Positions 1 through 7,778 of a DNA stretch of 53,290 nucleotides are shown here, in pieces; position 1 is the stretch's first letter, and each line of letters opens with the position of its first letter. The position numbers and the translations under genes are program-made. The notes under the pieces are model-generated. The model worked only from the letters and a program-made list of their open reading frames with translations. It was not told where the DNA came from and did no database searches. Source of the stretch: Actinospica acidithermotolerans (GTDB lineage Bacteria > Actinomycetota > Actinomycetes > Streptomycetales > Catenulisporaceae); contig NZ_JAGSOH010000041.1 of the NCBI RefSeq assembly GCF_018139625.1, forward strand, positions 1-53,290, in the 5' to 3' direction.

Positions 1-605
1 GGGTGGGAGACTCCGGGCGCGGGGGAGTGCTCCGGCTCCAGGACGTCGCCCGAGGGCTCCTCGCCGGGTAGGGCGAGCCGGATGACGAGCGCGCAGGCCA
101 GGCAGGTCGCCGCGTCGACCACGAACAGCCAGCGCAGATTCGAGCGGCCGACGACGTCCGCGACCAGGCCCGCACCCAGGTTGCCGACCGCGAGGGCGGT
201 GGTGAGCAGGGAGTACGCCGCGGCGCGGCCGACGGGCGCGACCGCGTCGGCGATCATCGCCTGGCTCGGGGGCTCGTAGAGCTCGAAGGCGAGCCCGAGC
301 AGGATCGCGCTCGCCGTGGCCGCGGCCAGGTCTGGCGAGGCCGCGATCCCGATCTGCGCCGCCGCGCAGCCGACCAGCCCGATCAGGATCGTGCGACGCC
401 TCCCGAGCCGGTCCGCCAGCCGCCCGCCGAGCAGCCTGCTCGGGATCGTGGCGAGCCCGAACGCCGCCGACACCGCGCCCGCCGCGACCAGACTCGCGCC
501 GAGCTCCTGGTTCAGCAGCACGGTCAGGAACGCCAGCGAGAACGCGCCGAGCTGGTTGATCGCCCGCGCCGCGATCAGGAGGCGGACATGCCGTGGCAGC
601 TTCAC
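1..605 (-). CDS. MFS transporter, N-terminal part (runs off the window)
   Basis: The reverse strand reads as the first 201 codons of a major facilitator superfamily permease: a short basic N-terminus (MKLPRHVRLLIAAR), alternating hydrophobic helices, and the family's motif A between helices 2 and 3 (GGRLADRLGRRRT). A later segment, ELYEPPSQAMIADAV, resembles the helix 4-5 region of drug-exporter-type members. The GTG at 605 is the only usual start between the upstream in-frame stop (around 650) and the conserved sequence; no good Shine-Dalgarno sits at normal spacing, because the upstream region is taken up by tandem repeats. It would be an inner-membrane, proton-driven exporter. The substrate is unknown and the 3' end lies outside the window. 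Confidence 0.85.
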   Translation of the reverse strand, partial: MKLPRHVRLLIAARAINQLGAFSLAFLTVLLNQELGASLVAAGAVSAAFGLATIPSRLLGGRLADRLGRRRTILIGLVGCAAAQIGIAASPDLAAATASAILLGLAFELYEPPSQAMIADAVAPVGRAAAYSLLTTALAVGNLGAGLVADVVGRSNLRWLFVVDAATCLACALVIRLALPGEEPSGDVLEPEHSPAPGVSH

Positions 606-941
606 GGCACGGAGGTTAGCTGTCGCCTCCGACGTTCCTGGGCGGCCTTAGCTGTATCTGGGATCGACCGCTGCTCGCCGAGCGCCCTGGCCGGTGGTGT
701 GAGCGTGCCGTGGCAGCTTCACGGCACGGAGGTTAGCTGTCGCCTCCGACGTTCCTGGGCGGCCTTAGCCGTATCTGGGATCGACCGCTCGCTGTTCGCC
801 GAGTGCTTGGGCCGGTGGTGTGAGCGTGCCGTGGCGGCTTCACGGCGCCGAGGCTAGCCGCTGCCTCCGACGTTCCTGGGCGACTGCAGCCGCATCGGGG
901 ATCGTCTGCTATTCGCCGAGTGCTTGGGCCGGCGGCGTGAA
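590..941. repeat. Three tandem copies of a 117-121 bp gene-junction unit
   Basis: Copies begin at 590, 707 and 828. Each holds the first codons of the MFS gene (antisense), the intergenic stretch, and the last codons of the upstream isomerase-family gene. Copies 1 and 2 are almost identical over their first 70 bases; copy 3, which contains the true 3' end of the upstream gene, is more diverged. In copies 2 and 3 the unit begins with an inverted repeat (in copy 2, GTGCCGTG at 705-712 and CACGGCAC at 720-727), so the MFS start codon lies in the right arm. The extra copies can encode only short aborted versions of the MFS N-terminus. Confidence 0.85.
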
Positions 942-1586
942 CATGTGTAGCCGCTCGATCAGGTCGGCGGGCTCGCCGGCCCAGCCCATCGCGGCCATCT
1001 CCTCGTGCGTCCGGCGGCCGGAGAGCATCCTCGCCAGGTCGAACTCGCTCGTCTCCAGCGTGGCGACCGGCTCGCCGACCCCGACGACCGCGTCGTCGGT
1101 CGGCGTTACGAGGCGGACGGCCGGGGCGAGCTGTGCCTTGCGCCAGCCGCGCGCGAACATGTCGGTGATCATCGCGCTGACCACCTCGGTCGTCTGGTCC
1201 TTGCGGGCCTGCGGCATGCCTAGGGCGTTGCGTACGTCCTGCTCGTGGTTCCATGCGTCGAAGGCCATCAGGTTGTAGCGGTAGCCCTTCTCCCCGGCGA
1301 GCCGCGCGTCCATCTCGGGGCCGCGGTCGGCCCACTCCGCGCACAGCTGCGCGATCCCGCGGCCGGCCCGCTCGCCGACCTGGCGCGCCGTGTCGGCGTC
1401 CGTGGCGCGGCCGGCCTGCGTGCCGTCGAGCACCTCGGTGCAGACCCCGGCCAGGTGCGCGTACGTGTCCCGCACCGTCCACGCCGGGCACGCGGGCACC
1501 GGCGTCGCCAACTGCTCCTCGCTCAGCCCGTCGGCGAGCTCGATCATGCGCGCGCGGACCGCGCGGTAACACTCAGCGGCATCCAT
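909..1586 (-). CDS. DinB-fold, mycothiol-dependent maleylpyruvate isomerase family protein (TIGR03083-like)
   Basis: The 225-aa product has the layout of the actinobacterial maleylpyruvate-isomerase N-terminal (MDMPI/DinB_2) family: an N-terminal helix, then PACPAWTVRDTYAHLAGV near residues 31-48, with the first metal-ligand His in the AHLAG segment, and AFDAWNHEQDVRNALG near residues 109-124, carrying the HxxD-type second ligand pair. Members use mycothiol or related thiols, or are simply unassigned DinB-fold enzymes; the true substrate cannot be told. ATG at 1586 is preceded by a -10-like TAGGCT on the minus strand. The 3' end lies inside the tandem repeat shared with the MFS gene downstream on the same strand. 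Confidence 0.8.
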   Translation of the reverse strand: MDAAECYRAVRARMIELADGLSEEQLATPVPACPAWTVRDTYAHLAGVCTEVLDGTQAGRATDADTARQVGERAGRGIAQLCAEWADRGPEMDARLAGEKGYRYNLMAFDAWNHEQDVRNALGMPQARKDQTTEVVSAMITDMFARGWRKAQLAPAVRLVTPTDDAVVGVGEPVATLETSEFDLARMLSGRRTHEEMAAMGWAGEPADLIERLHMFTPPAQALGE

Positions 1587-1593
1587 GCCGCGA

Positions 1594-1606
1594 GAGTAGC
1601 CTACTC
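1594..1606. promoter_or_regulatory. Palindrome GAGTAG-C-CTACTC before the isomerase-family gene
   Basis: A perfect 6-bp inverted repeat around one central base lies 8-20 bases upstream of the ATG at 1586 and overlaps its likely -10 box. The position suits a repressor operator, but no regulator can be assigned. Confidence 0.35.
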
Positions 1607-1649
1607 AGGAGTAACTTACGAGGGGTCGGGCTGCTCCGTCAGCGCGGTC

Positions 1650-1757
1650 CTGAGCCGTTCCGGGTTCGTCCCCGGCCTGCACGCGAGTCTGCTCATCTGC
1701 GTCGCCCTTCTGGCGGTGACGGCTGTCGCCACACTCGCCCTGCCGAAGGTACGGTGA
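1650..1757 (+). pseudogene. C-terminal remnant of an MFS (DHA2-type) transporter
   Basis: The frame ending at TGA 1755-1757 encodes LSRSGFVPGLHASLLICV followed by [17 protein letters not shown], which reads like the final transmembrane helix and basic tail of a 12/14-helix drug exporter. No upstream part of such a gene remains: the frame runs back into the divergent isomerase gene. It is interpreted as a 3' gene remnant whose end now carries the -10 box of the lactate-oxidase-family gene. A chance hydrophobic frame is the alternative. Confidence 0.45.
1750..1755 (+). promoter_or_regulatory. -10 box TACGGT for the leaderless flavoenzyme gene
   Basis: TACGGT is followed by six bases and then ATG at 1762, so transcription should begin at or next to the start codon. 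There is no convincing Shine-Dalgarno. The same layout is seen at several other genes in this window. Confidence 0.45.
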
Positions 1758-1761
1758 GCAG

Positions 1762-2940
1762 ATGCCCCAGCCCTATGGCGACTACCAGCACGAGATCTAC
1801 TTCAACGCCCTGCAGGGCGTCCTCCCGGAACTGCCGATGGCGTACGCGGAGCTCGAAGAACGCGCGCGGGCCGCGCTCGCGCCGTCGGTCTGGTCGTATG
1901 TCGCCGGAGGGGCCGGGGACGAGGCGACGCAGCGGGCCAACGTGGAGGCGTTCGCCCGCTGGGGGCTGATCCCGCGCATGCTCGTCGGGGCGAAGCAGCG
2001 CGACCTGTCGGTGGAGCTGTTCGGGCGCAGATATCCGAGCCCGCTGATGCTCGCCCCGATCGGCGTGCTCGGGCTGTGCTGCGCCGACGGGCACGGCGAC
2101 CTGGCCGCGGCGCGGGCCGCGGCGCAGCTGGACGTGCCGATGATCGCCTCGACCCTCTCCGTGGACCCGCTCGAGGACGTCGCGCGGGAACTCGGCGAGG
2201 GCCCCGGTTTCTTCCAGCTCTACACGCCCACCGACCGCGAACTCGCCGAGAGCCTCGTGCGCCGCGCCGAGCAGGCCGGGTACCGCGGCATCGTCGTCAC
2301 GCTGGACACCTGGGTTCCCGGCTGGCGGCCGCGCGACCTGAGCACCGGCAACTTCCCCCAGCTGCGCGGGCACTGCCTGGCCAACTACTTCACCGACCCG
2401 GTCTTCCGCTCCCGGCTGGCCCAGCCGCCGGAGCAGAACCCGGGTGGCGCGATCCTGCACTGGGCCGGCGTCTTCGGAAACCCGCTGACCTGGGAGGACC
2501 TTCCCTGGCTCAGGTCCCTGACGAAGCTGCCGCTGATCCTCAAGGGCCTGTGCCACCCGGACGACGTGCGCCGGGCCAAGGACGCGGGCGTGGACGGCGT
2601 CTACTGCTCGAACCACGGCGGACGGCAGGCGAACGGCGGCCTGCCCGCCCTCGACGCGCTGCCCGGCGTCGTCGAGGCGGCCGACGGCCTGCCGGTGATC
2701 TTCGATTCGGGCGTGCGCTCCGGCGCCGACGCGGTCAAGGCCCTGGCGCTCGGGGCGACGGCCGTCGCGATCGGCCGCCCCTACGTCTACGGCCTCGCGC
2801 TCGGCGGCACCGCAGGGCTCGTACACGTGCTGCGCAGCCTGCTCGCCGAGGCCGACCTGATCATGGCCGTGGACGGATACCCGACGCTGGACGCGCTGAC
2901 CCCGGAGACCCTGCGCAGAGTCTCCGGGGTCAGCGGCTGA
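1762..2940 (+). CDS. FMN-dependent alpha-hydroxy-acid oxidase, lactate 2-monooxygenase type
   Basis: The 392-aa product belongs to the FMN-dependent 2-hydroxyacid oxidase family, with the length expected for lactate 2-monooxygenase (L-lactate + O2 to acetate + CO2 + water). The N-terminal AWSYVAGG-like segment ([14 protein letters not shown]) and LMLAPIGV mark the FMN site. The insert-loop sequence [18 protein letters not shown] is typical of the lactate monooxygenase branch. SNHGGRQ near residue 282 holds the catalytic His and substrate-binding Arg, and DSGVRSG plus AIGRPYVYG form the phosphate-binding end of the barrel. It is probably a leaderless transcript. The exact acid (lactate, mandelate, glycolate) is inferred from the branch and not proven. 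It converges on the phospholipase gene. Confidence 0.88.
   Translation: MPQPYGDYQHEIYFNALQGVLPELPMAYAELEERARAALAPSVWSYVAGGAGDEATQRANVEAFARWGLIPRMLVGAKQRDLSVELFGRRYPSPLMLAPIGVLGLCCADGHGDLAAARAAAQLDVPMIASTLSVDPLEDVARELGEGPGFFQLYTPTDRELAESLVRRAEQAGYRGIVVTLDTWVPGWRPRDLSTGNFPQLRGHCLANYFTDPVFRSRLAQPPEQNPGGAILHWAGVFGNPLTWEDLPWLRSLTKLPLILKGLCHPDDVRRAKDAGVDGVYCSNHGGRQANGGLPALDALPGVVEAADGLPVIFDSGVRSGADAVKALALGATAVAIGRPYVYGLALGGTAGLVHVLRSLLAEADLIMAVDGYPTLDALTPETLRRVSGVSG
2894..2935 (+). terminator. Long perfect hairpin inside the last codons of the flavoenzyme gene
   Basis: CGCTGACCCCGGAGAC (2894-2909) is the exact reverse complement of GTCTCCGGGGTCAGCG (2920-2935), a 16-bp stem with a 10-base loop. 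It encodes most of the C-terminal [14 protein letters not shown], and the stop codon follows at 2938. There is no T-run, so it may act as an actinomycete-type terminator or as a 3' stabiliser. Confidence 0.6.
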
Positions 2941-3001
2941 TCGGGGCCGGACTCGGGATGATCCGGGCCGGACTCGGGCTGATCGGCCCGGTCGGGGCGG
3001 A
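2938..3001. repeat. 21-bp direct repeats between convergent genes
   Basis: Three consecutive 21-base units start at 2938, 2959 and 2980. The first two differ at only two or three positions (TGATCGGGGCCGGACTCGG type); the third is degenerate. They fill the whole gap between the flavoenzyme stop codon and the phospholipase stop codon. Confidence 0.7.
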
Positions 3002-5062
3002 TCAGGAGGTGGCGATCGCCGGGTCGCTGGTGCTCGGCCGGCCGTTCTCCACATGGCCGGCGAAGCGGCGCAGGTAGCCGGAGTCGGTCGACGCCGTCAC
3101 CGACACGTCGTACCAGCCGTTGGCCCGGTTGGTGCGCACGGTCTGCTCGGCGGCGCCGCCCGCGCGGACCCGGAACGAGCCGTGGCCGCCCGCGTTGCCG
3201 TACGCGTCGGCCAGCGTCACCTCGACCGAGGTCTCGCCGTGGTTGACGAAGCTCAGCAGCACCTCGCCCTGGCCGCCGCCGAGGTGGCGGGCCGTCACGT
3301 CCAGGCCGGCCGACGCCGCGGAGCCGTTGGCCTCGCGCAGGAAGCCGTTCGGGCCGTGCACCTCGAAGGCGTACCCGGCCGAGGCGGCCCAGGTGCCCGC
3401 CAGCTTCTTGCCGGCCGAGACCGTGTAGTCCCACGGGCCCGACTGGTCGACCGAGGACACGACGTGGAAGACGGCGCCGACCGAGCCGAGGTTGGCGAAG
3501 TCCAGCTCGACCTGGCCGGCCGTCACCTTCGCGTCGGCGGCCAGGTTGTAGGGCAGCGGGCGGGCCAGGCGCAGGCCCGGCTCCTGCACCGGCATGCTCT
3601 GGTCGGTCGGCACGGCCGGCACGTAGCTCGCGTGCCGGTTGCGGTCGGCCGGGACGTACGCCGAGGTGCTCGGCAGGCCCTTCGGCTCGCAGCCCTCCTT
3701 CGAGAAGTCGAAGGCCGAGGTCAGGTCGCCGCAGACGGTGCGCCGCCAGTCGGAGACGTTCGGCTCGCTCACGCCGAAGCGCTTCTCGATGAAGCGGATG
3801 ATCGAGGTGTGGTCGAACACCTCGGAGTTCACGTAGCCGCCGGTGCTCCACGGGGAGACGACCAGCATCGGCACGCGCGGGCCGAGGCCGTAGGGGCCAG
3901 CGGTGAACTCGCTGTTCCCGGCGAACAGGTCCAGGCTCACGTCCACCGTCGAGGCGCCCTTGGCCGCGGAGGTCGGCGGCACCGGCGGGACTACGTGGTC
4001 GAAGAAGCCGTCGTTCTCGTCGAAGGTGATGAAGAGCGCGGTCTTGCTCCACACGTCCGGGTCGGCGGTCAGCGCCTCGAGGACCTGCGCGATGTACCAG
4101 GCGCCGTAGTTGGCCGGCCAGTTCGGGTGCTCGCAGAACGCCTCGGGCGCGACGATGTAGGACACCTGGGGCAGGTTGCCGGACCGCACGTCGGCCTTGA
4201 GGATGTCGAAGTAGTCGAGCGTACCGGTGGACTCGGTGTCGGTGCCGGTCTTCGCCTTGTCGGCCAGCGGGGTGCCCGCGGCGGCGTTCTGGTACTGGTG
4301 GAAGTACAGCAGCGAGTTGTCGCCGTAGTTGCCGATGTACGCGTCCGAGGTCCAGCCCCAGTAGCCGTCGGCGGTCAGGCCGGTGCCGACGTCCTGGTAG
4401 ACCTTCCAGGACACGCCGGCCGCCTCGAGGCGCTCCGGGTAGGTGGACCAGTCGTAGCCCGCCTCGGCGTTGTCCAGCACCGGGCCGCCGCCCTGGCCGT
4501 CGTTGCCGACGTAGCCGGTCCACATGTAGTAGCGGTTCGGGTCGGTCGGGCCCATCATCGAGCAGTGGTAGGCGTCGCAGACGGTGAACGCGTCGGCCAG
4601 CGCGTAGTGGAACGGGATGTCGTCCCGGTCCAGGTACGCCATGGTCGTGGTGCCCTTCGCGGCGATCCACTGGTTCCAGGCGCCGCCGTTCCACGCCTCG
4701 TGCGTGCTGTTCCAGTCGTGCGCGAGGTCCTCGAGGAACTGCAGGCCGAGGTCCTTGGCGGTCGGGTGGAACGGCAGCAGGGTGCCGGTGCCGTTCGGCT
4801 GGTGGAAGACCGACTGGCCAGAGGGCTGGGTGACCGGGCGCGGGTCGCCGTAGCCGCGCACGCCGCGCAACGTCCCGAAGTAGTGGTCGAAGGACCGGTT
4901 CTCCTGCATCAGGACGACGATGTGCTCGACGTCCTTGATCGTGCCGGTGGTCCGGGTCGCCGGGATCGAGGCGGCCTTGGCGATGGAGGTGGACAGGATG
5001 GACGCGGCCGCGGCTCCTCCGGACAGCTGGATGAAGCGGCGGCGGTTGGTGTTGACGGCCAT
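3002..5062 (-). CDS. plcC: Tat-exported phosphocholine-preferring phospholipase C
   Basis: The 686-aa product starts with a Tat signal (NRRRFIQL at residues 6-13, then a hydrophobic stretch to AKA). The catalytic phosphoesterase (PF04185) domain begins with IVVLMQENRSFDHYFG around residues 49-63. The later FITFDENDGFFDHVVPP segment carries the metal-binding DEND, and the C-terminal 230 residues read as two beta-rich DUF756 (PF05506) domains, as in Pseudomonas PlcH/PlcN and mycobacterial Plc enzymes. It should act outside the cell, cleaving phosphatidylcholine or sphingomyelin and so supplying phosphate. The gene is monocistronic between convergent and divergent neighbours. No clear PHO-box direct repeats were found upstream. 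The symbol is a family name, not proof of orthology. Confidence 0.9.
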   Translation of the reverse strand: MAVNTNRRRFIQLSGGAAAASILSTSIAKAASIPATRTTGTIKDVEHIVVLMQENRSFDHYFGTLRGVRGYGDPRPVTQPSGQSVFHQPNGTGTLLPFHPTAKDLGLQFLEDLAHDWNSTHEAWNGGAWNQWIAAKGTTTMAYLDRDDIPFHYALADAFTVCDAYHCSMMGPTDPNRYYMWTGYVGNDGQGGGPVLDNAEAGYDWSTYPERLEAAGVSWKVYQDVGTGLTADGYWGWTSDAYIGNYGDNSLLYFHQYQNAAAGTPLADKAKTGTDTESTGTLDYFDILKADVRSGNLPQVSYIVAPEAFCEHPNWPANYGAWYIAQVLEALTADPDVWSKTALFITFDENDGFFDHVVPPVPPTSAAKGASTVDVSLDLFAGNSEFTAGPYGLGPRVPMLVVSPWSTGGYVNSEVFDHTSIIRFIEKRFGVSEPNVSDWRRTVCGDLTSAFDFSKEGCEPKGLPSTSAYVPADRNRHASYVPAVPTDQSMPVQEPGLRLARPLPYNLAADAKVTAGQVELDFANLGSVGAVFHVVSSVDQSGPWDYTVSAGKKLAGTWAASAGYAFEVHGPNGFLREANGSAASAGLDVTARHLGGGQGEVLLSFVNHGETSVEVTLADAYGNAGGHGSFRVRAGGAAEQTVRTNRANGWYDVSVTASTDSGYLRRFAGHVENGRPSTSDPAIATS

Positions 5063-5203
5063 GGAGGGCGCGGGCCTTTCGGGCGACGGGACTGGGCGGG
5101 CACCAGTCTGCTTCCCGACACCGTCTCAGGGGGCGGCCCCGCAGGGAAGCCCGGACGAAGAATCCCGGAAACCTGTATGAACAAGTAAGGCCCGGCCAGC
5201 GCA

Positions 5204-5223
5204 GGGTGACCGCGGGGTCACCC
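5204..5223. promoter_or_regulatory. Inverted repeat GGGTGACC-N4-GGTCACCC upstream of phospholipase C
   Basis: Perfect 8-bp arms separated by GCGG lie about 140 bases upstream of the phospholipase start, in a 598-bp gap with no gene (5063-5660). It could be an operator for a dimeric regulator. Other palindromes in the same gap are GCACGTGC (5356-5363) and TGCATATGCA (5361-5370). Confidence 0.35.
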
Positions 5224-5529
5224 GCCGGGTTCCGGCCTGGAGACTGTCAAGATCCCGTCTGCTGTCGGCAAAATGGTTTCACTTCACAGCGCCCGCCCGG
5301 CCCCCTCGTCCGAGCTAGCCCGTATGTTGATGCGGCACGGCTGCGGAGGGTAGCGGCACGTGCATATGCATCATGCGAGGCCAGCGGCGACATGCCGGGA
5401 CCGCCCACCGCCGCACTGTGCCGCATGGTTCGTATATTCGTTCGGAGTATGTCATCGGCACTCCGGCCCACCTGCCCGAATATGGGTGCTGACGTCAAGA
5501 GGGGGGCTGGAAAAACAGCGGGAACGCGG

Positions 5530-5577
5530 CATAATCCCAAGCAGTTCCGTGGCGGCGTTCGGGCCTTGATCAAGGCC
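5530..5577 (+). promoter_or_regulatory. Probable tetR promoter (-10 CATAAT) with a 16-bp palindrome downstream
   Basis: CATAAT at 5530-5535 is a fair -10 box, with only a weak -35 around 5507-5512. About 27 bases further on, 5562-5577 is the perfect palindrome GGCCTTGATCAAGGCC, placed in the predicted leader 83 bases before the TetR start. This fits an autoregulatory operator; the pairing with this TetR is an inference. Confidence 0.4.
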
Positions 5578-5660
5578 GGGCGCCGCGGAGGGCACGGACG
5601 GTGGGCAGGAAACCTGGTGGGGTTTCCGCCGCGGCAGCGGGAAGGAAAGGGGCCTTTTTC

Positions 5661-6443
5661 ATGGCGATATCGACGATGGCCGCATCCGGCGGGAAGCTCG
5701 CGATCCAGCTGCCCGGCGGACGGGACGGACGCGATCCCGAGCGGGCGATCAAGCGCGGGCCGAGCCGGCTTCCGCGCGAGCTGATCCTGGCCACGCAGCG
5801 CGACCGGCTCTACGACGGCCTGGTGCGCACGGTCGCCGAGCACGGCTACGCGAACGCCACGGTGACCGAGATCTGCCGGGCCGCGGGCGTGACCAGGCCG
5901 GCCTTCTACGAGCACTTCGACGGCAAGGAGGCGGCCTTCCTCGCGGCGTACACGCAGGGCACCGACATGCTGCTCGGCGTGCTGGAGAAGGAATACCGCG
6001 AGGGGTCCGACGACTGGTACTCGGCGGTCTGGCGGCACCTGGAGCGGCTGCTGGAGATCCTGGCGGGCACGCCCGCGTTCGCTGAGGCGGCGATCGTCGA
6101 GATCGAGATGGTCGGCCCGGAGGCGCGGCGCAAGCGCGCCGAGCTGCTGCACCGGTTCCGCGGCTTCTTCTCCGGCGCTCCCGAGCTGCCCAAGGAGGTC
6201 AACCGGATGACGGTCATCGACACCGTCATCGGCGGTGTCTACACAGCGGTATACCAGCGTGTGGTGGTCGGCCGGGCGGCCGAACTGCCGGGGTTGCTTC
6301 CCTCGCTGGCGTACTACGTCCTGACGCCCTTCGGGCTCGCCCTGCCGCCGAAGACGGGGCCGGCCCCGGCGGGCGGCGTCCGGTACCCGCGCGCGGCGCC
6401 GGCCTCCTCGATGCCGCTGTTCCTCACCCCCGACCAGGCCTGA
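5661..6443 (+). CDS. TetR/AcrR-family transcriptional regulator
   Basis: The 260-aa product has a disordered basic N-terminus of about 40 residues, then the TetR DNA-binding domain: RLYDGLVRTVAEHGYANATV followed by the helix-turn-helix TEICRAAGVTRPAFYEHFDGKEAAF (about residues 69-93), which matches the family consensus closely. The remaining residues form the helical ligand/dimer domain, with a proline-rich tail. ATG at 5661 is preferred over an upstream in-frame GTG at 5601 because GGAAGGAAAGGGG lies just before it. Its target may be its own promoter or the divergent phospholipase gene; the ligand is unknown. Confidence 0.88.
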   Translation: MAISTMAASGGKLAIQLPGGRDGRDPERAIKRGPSRLPRELILATQRDRLYDGLVRTVAEHGYANATVTEICRAAGVTRPAFYEHFDGKEAAFLAAYTQGTDMLLGVLEKEYREGSDDWYSAVWRHLERLLEILAGTPAFAEAAIVEIEMVGPEARRKRAELLHRFRGFFSGAPELPKEVNRMTVIDTVIGGVYTAVYQRVVVGRAAELPGLLPSLAYYVLTPFGLALPPKTGPAPAGGVRYPRAAPASSMPLFLTPDQA

Positions 6444-6471
6444 GGCAGGCGCTGCGGCCCGCACCCGGTGG

Positions 6472-6477
6472 TACGAT
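6472..6477 (+). promoter_or_regulatory. -10 box TACGAT for the trpS leader transcript
   Basis: TACGAT is followed by seven bases and then the ATG of the leader peptide (6485), so the leader peptide itself is probably translated from a leaderless end. No good -35 box was seen. Confidence 0.45.
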
Positions 6478-6484
6478 CGACCGC

Positions 6485-6526
6485 ATGCGCACCGCGATCC
6501 AGCTCCGCAGCTGGTGGCGTCCCTAG
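6485..6526 (+). CDS. Tryptophan leader peptide of trpS
   Basis: A 13-codon open frame, MRTAIQLRSWWRP, carries two adjacent Trp codons (6512-6517) directly before a hairpin-rich leader and the trpS gene. Tandem Trp codons in such a short frame are very unlikely by chance and are the hallmark of ribosome-mediated attenuation. This mode of control is established for auxiliary, indolmycin-resistant trpS genes in Streptomyces. The ribosome senses charged tRNA-Trp here. Confidence 0.85.
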   Translation: MRTAIQLRSWWRP

Positions 6527-6600
6527 CCGGGCGGCACCAGACTTCCGCGCATCTCCGAATATCCGCGGCCGCCCGACCTCCGGGCGGCCGTTTCGCGTTC
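6511..6600 (+). promoter_or_regulatory. trpS transcription attenuator (pause, antiterminator and terminator stems)
   Basis: CTGGTG (6511-6516, covering the Trp codons) can pair with CACCAG (6535-6540) as the 1:2 stem. CGGGCGGC (6528-6535) can instead pair with GCCGCCCG (6568-6575) as an antiterminator. That pairing prevents the terminator stem 6566-6575/6581-6590. A ribosome stalled at Trp codons would block stem 1:2 and so favour read-through when tRNA-Trp is uncharged. Confidence 0.8.
6566..6600 (+). terminator. Attenuator terminator hairpin
   Basis: CGGCCGCCCG (6566-6575) and CGGGCGGCCG (6581-6590) form a perfect 10-bp stem with loop ACCTC, followed by TTTCGCGTTC. It lies 71 bases upstream of the trpS start. 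Confidence 0.8.
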
Positions 6601-6670
6601 CTCCGCGTCGCAGCCCGTCCGGGCCCGGCAAGAACCCGTGACCAGCACCCTGCGACGAAGGAGAACCACC

Positions 6671-7663
6671 GTGGCCCGCCGACTGACCGGCTTCACCCCC
6701 TCCGGCGACCTGCACCTCGGCAACCTGATCGGTGCCATCCGCCCGATCGTCGACGCCCAGCGGCTCGCCGCCGACCCGGCCGACACCGTCATCTTCGTCT
6801 CCGACCTGCACGCCCTCACCCTCGAACACGACCCCGCCGCCGTCCGGCGGCGCACCGTCGAGTTCGCGCAACTGCTGCTCGCCTCGGGCACCGACCCGGA
6901 CCGCTGCGTCTTCCTGGTCCAATCGCACGTGCCCCAGCACGCCGAGGTGCACTACCTGCTGGAATGCGTCACCGGCTACGGCGAGGCGCAGCGGATGATC
7001 CAGTTCAAGGAGAAGTCGGAGAGGCAGCGGCACGTGCGCATGTCGCTGCTCACGTACCCGATCCTGATGGCCGGCGACATCCTGCTCTACGACACCGACG
7101 AGGTTCCGGTGGGAGAGGACCAGAAGCAGCACGTCGAACTCGCCCGCGACATCGCCGCGCGCTTCAACTCGCGCTACGGCGAGACCTTCACCCTGCCGCG
7201 CGCCGTCAACCCGCCGGTCGCCGCCCGGCTGCGGGACCTCGCGTCACCCGAGGCCAAGATGAGCAAGTCCAGCGCGAGCGCCGCCGGCGTGCTGCTCCTG
7301 CTCGACGACGAGGCCACCCTGCGCCGCAAGGTGATGCGCGCCGTCACCGACACCGAGAACGCCGTGCGCTACGAGCCCGACACACAGCCCGGGGTTTCCA
7401 ACCTGCTCGACATCCTCGCCGCGTGCACCGGCGGCGACCCGCGCGAGCTGTCCGGCCACTTCGACCGCTACGGCGAACTCAAGACGGCCGTAGCCGACGC
7501 CGTCGTCGCCACCCTCGCCCCGATCCGCAAGCGCTACGACGAACTCGACGCGCACGCCGATCACGTCACCGCCGTCCTGCGCCGCGGCTCCGCGCGGGCC
7601 CGCGAGCTGGCAGGCGCCAAGGTGAGCGCCGTGAAGGAAGCGCTCGGACTGCTCGAACCTTGA
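6671..7663 (+). CDS. trpS: Tryptophanyl-tRNA synthetase
   Basis: The 330-aa class Ic synthetase charges tRNA-Trp with tryptophan in the cytoplasm. The HIGH-type signature is GDLHLGN (residues 12-18) and the KMSKS signature is intact at residues 196-200 (PEAKMSKSSAS). AGDILLYDTDEVPVGEDQKQH is the usual Trp/adenylate pocket sequence. GTG at 6671 is chosen because GGAG ends 8 bases before it; an upstream in-frame GTG at 6638 lacks this. Expression should respond to Trp starvation through the attenuator. The attenuated leader suggests the auxiliary TrpRS1 type rather than the housekeeping enzyme; indolmycin tolerance is possible but not shown by the sequence. Confidence 0.95.
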   Translation: MARRLTGFTPSGDLHLGNLIGAIRPIVDAQRLAADPADTVIFVSDLHALTLEHDPAAVRRRTVEFAQLLLASGTDPDRCVFLVQSHVPQHAEVHYLLECVTGYGEAQRMIQFKEKSERQRHVRMSLLTYPILMAGDILLYDTDEVPVGEDQKQHVELARDIAARFNSRYGETFTLPRAVNPPVAARLRDLASPEAKMSKSSASAAGVLLLLDDEATLRRKVMRAVTDTENAVRYEPDTQPGVSNLLDILAACTGGDPRELSGHFDRYGELKTAVADAVVATLAPIRKRYDELDAHADHVTAVLRRGSARARELAGAKVSAVKEALGLLEP

Positions 7664-7778
7664 TTCCGTCCGGACACTGTTCACGTCGGCGACGCGTGCC
7701 GGCCAGCTGGACGGCACCGCTCCTGAGGAGTATCCGTTATGTAAGGACTCTGCCGCATACTACCCACGGAGTTTACCC

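Noticed and set aside
5063..5230. PHO box for PhoP control of phospholipase C
   Set aside because: No tandem GTTCACC-like 11-bp direct repeats were found; only inverted GGTCACCC arms are present.
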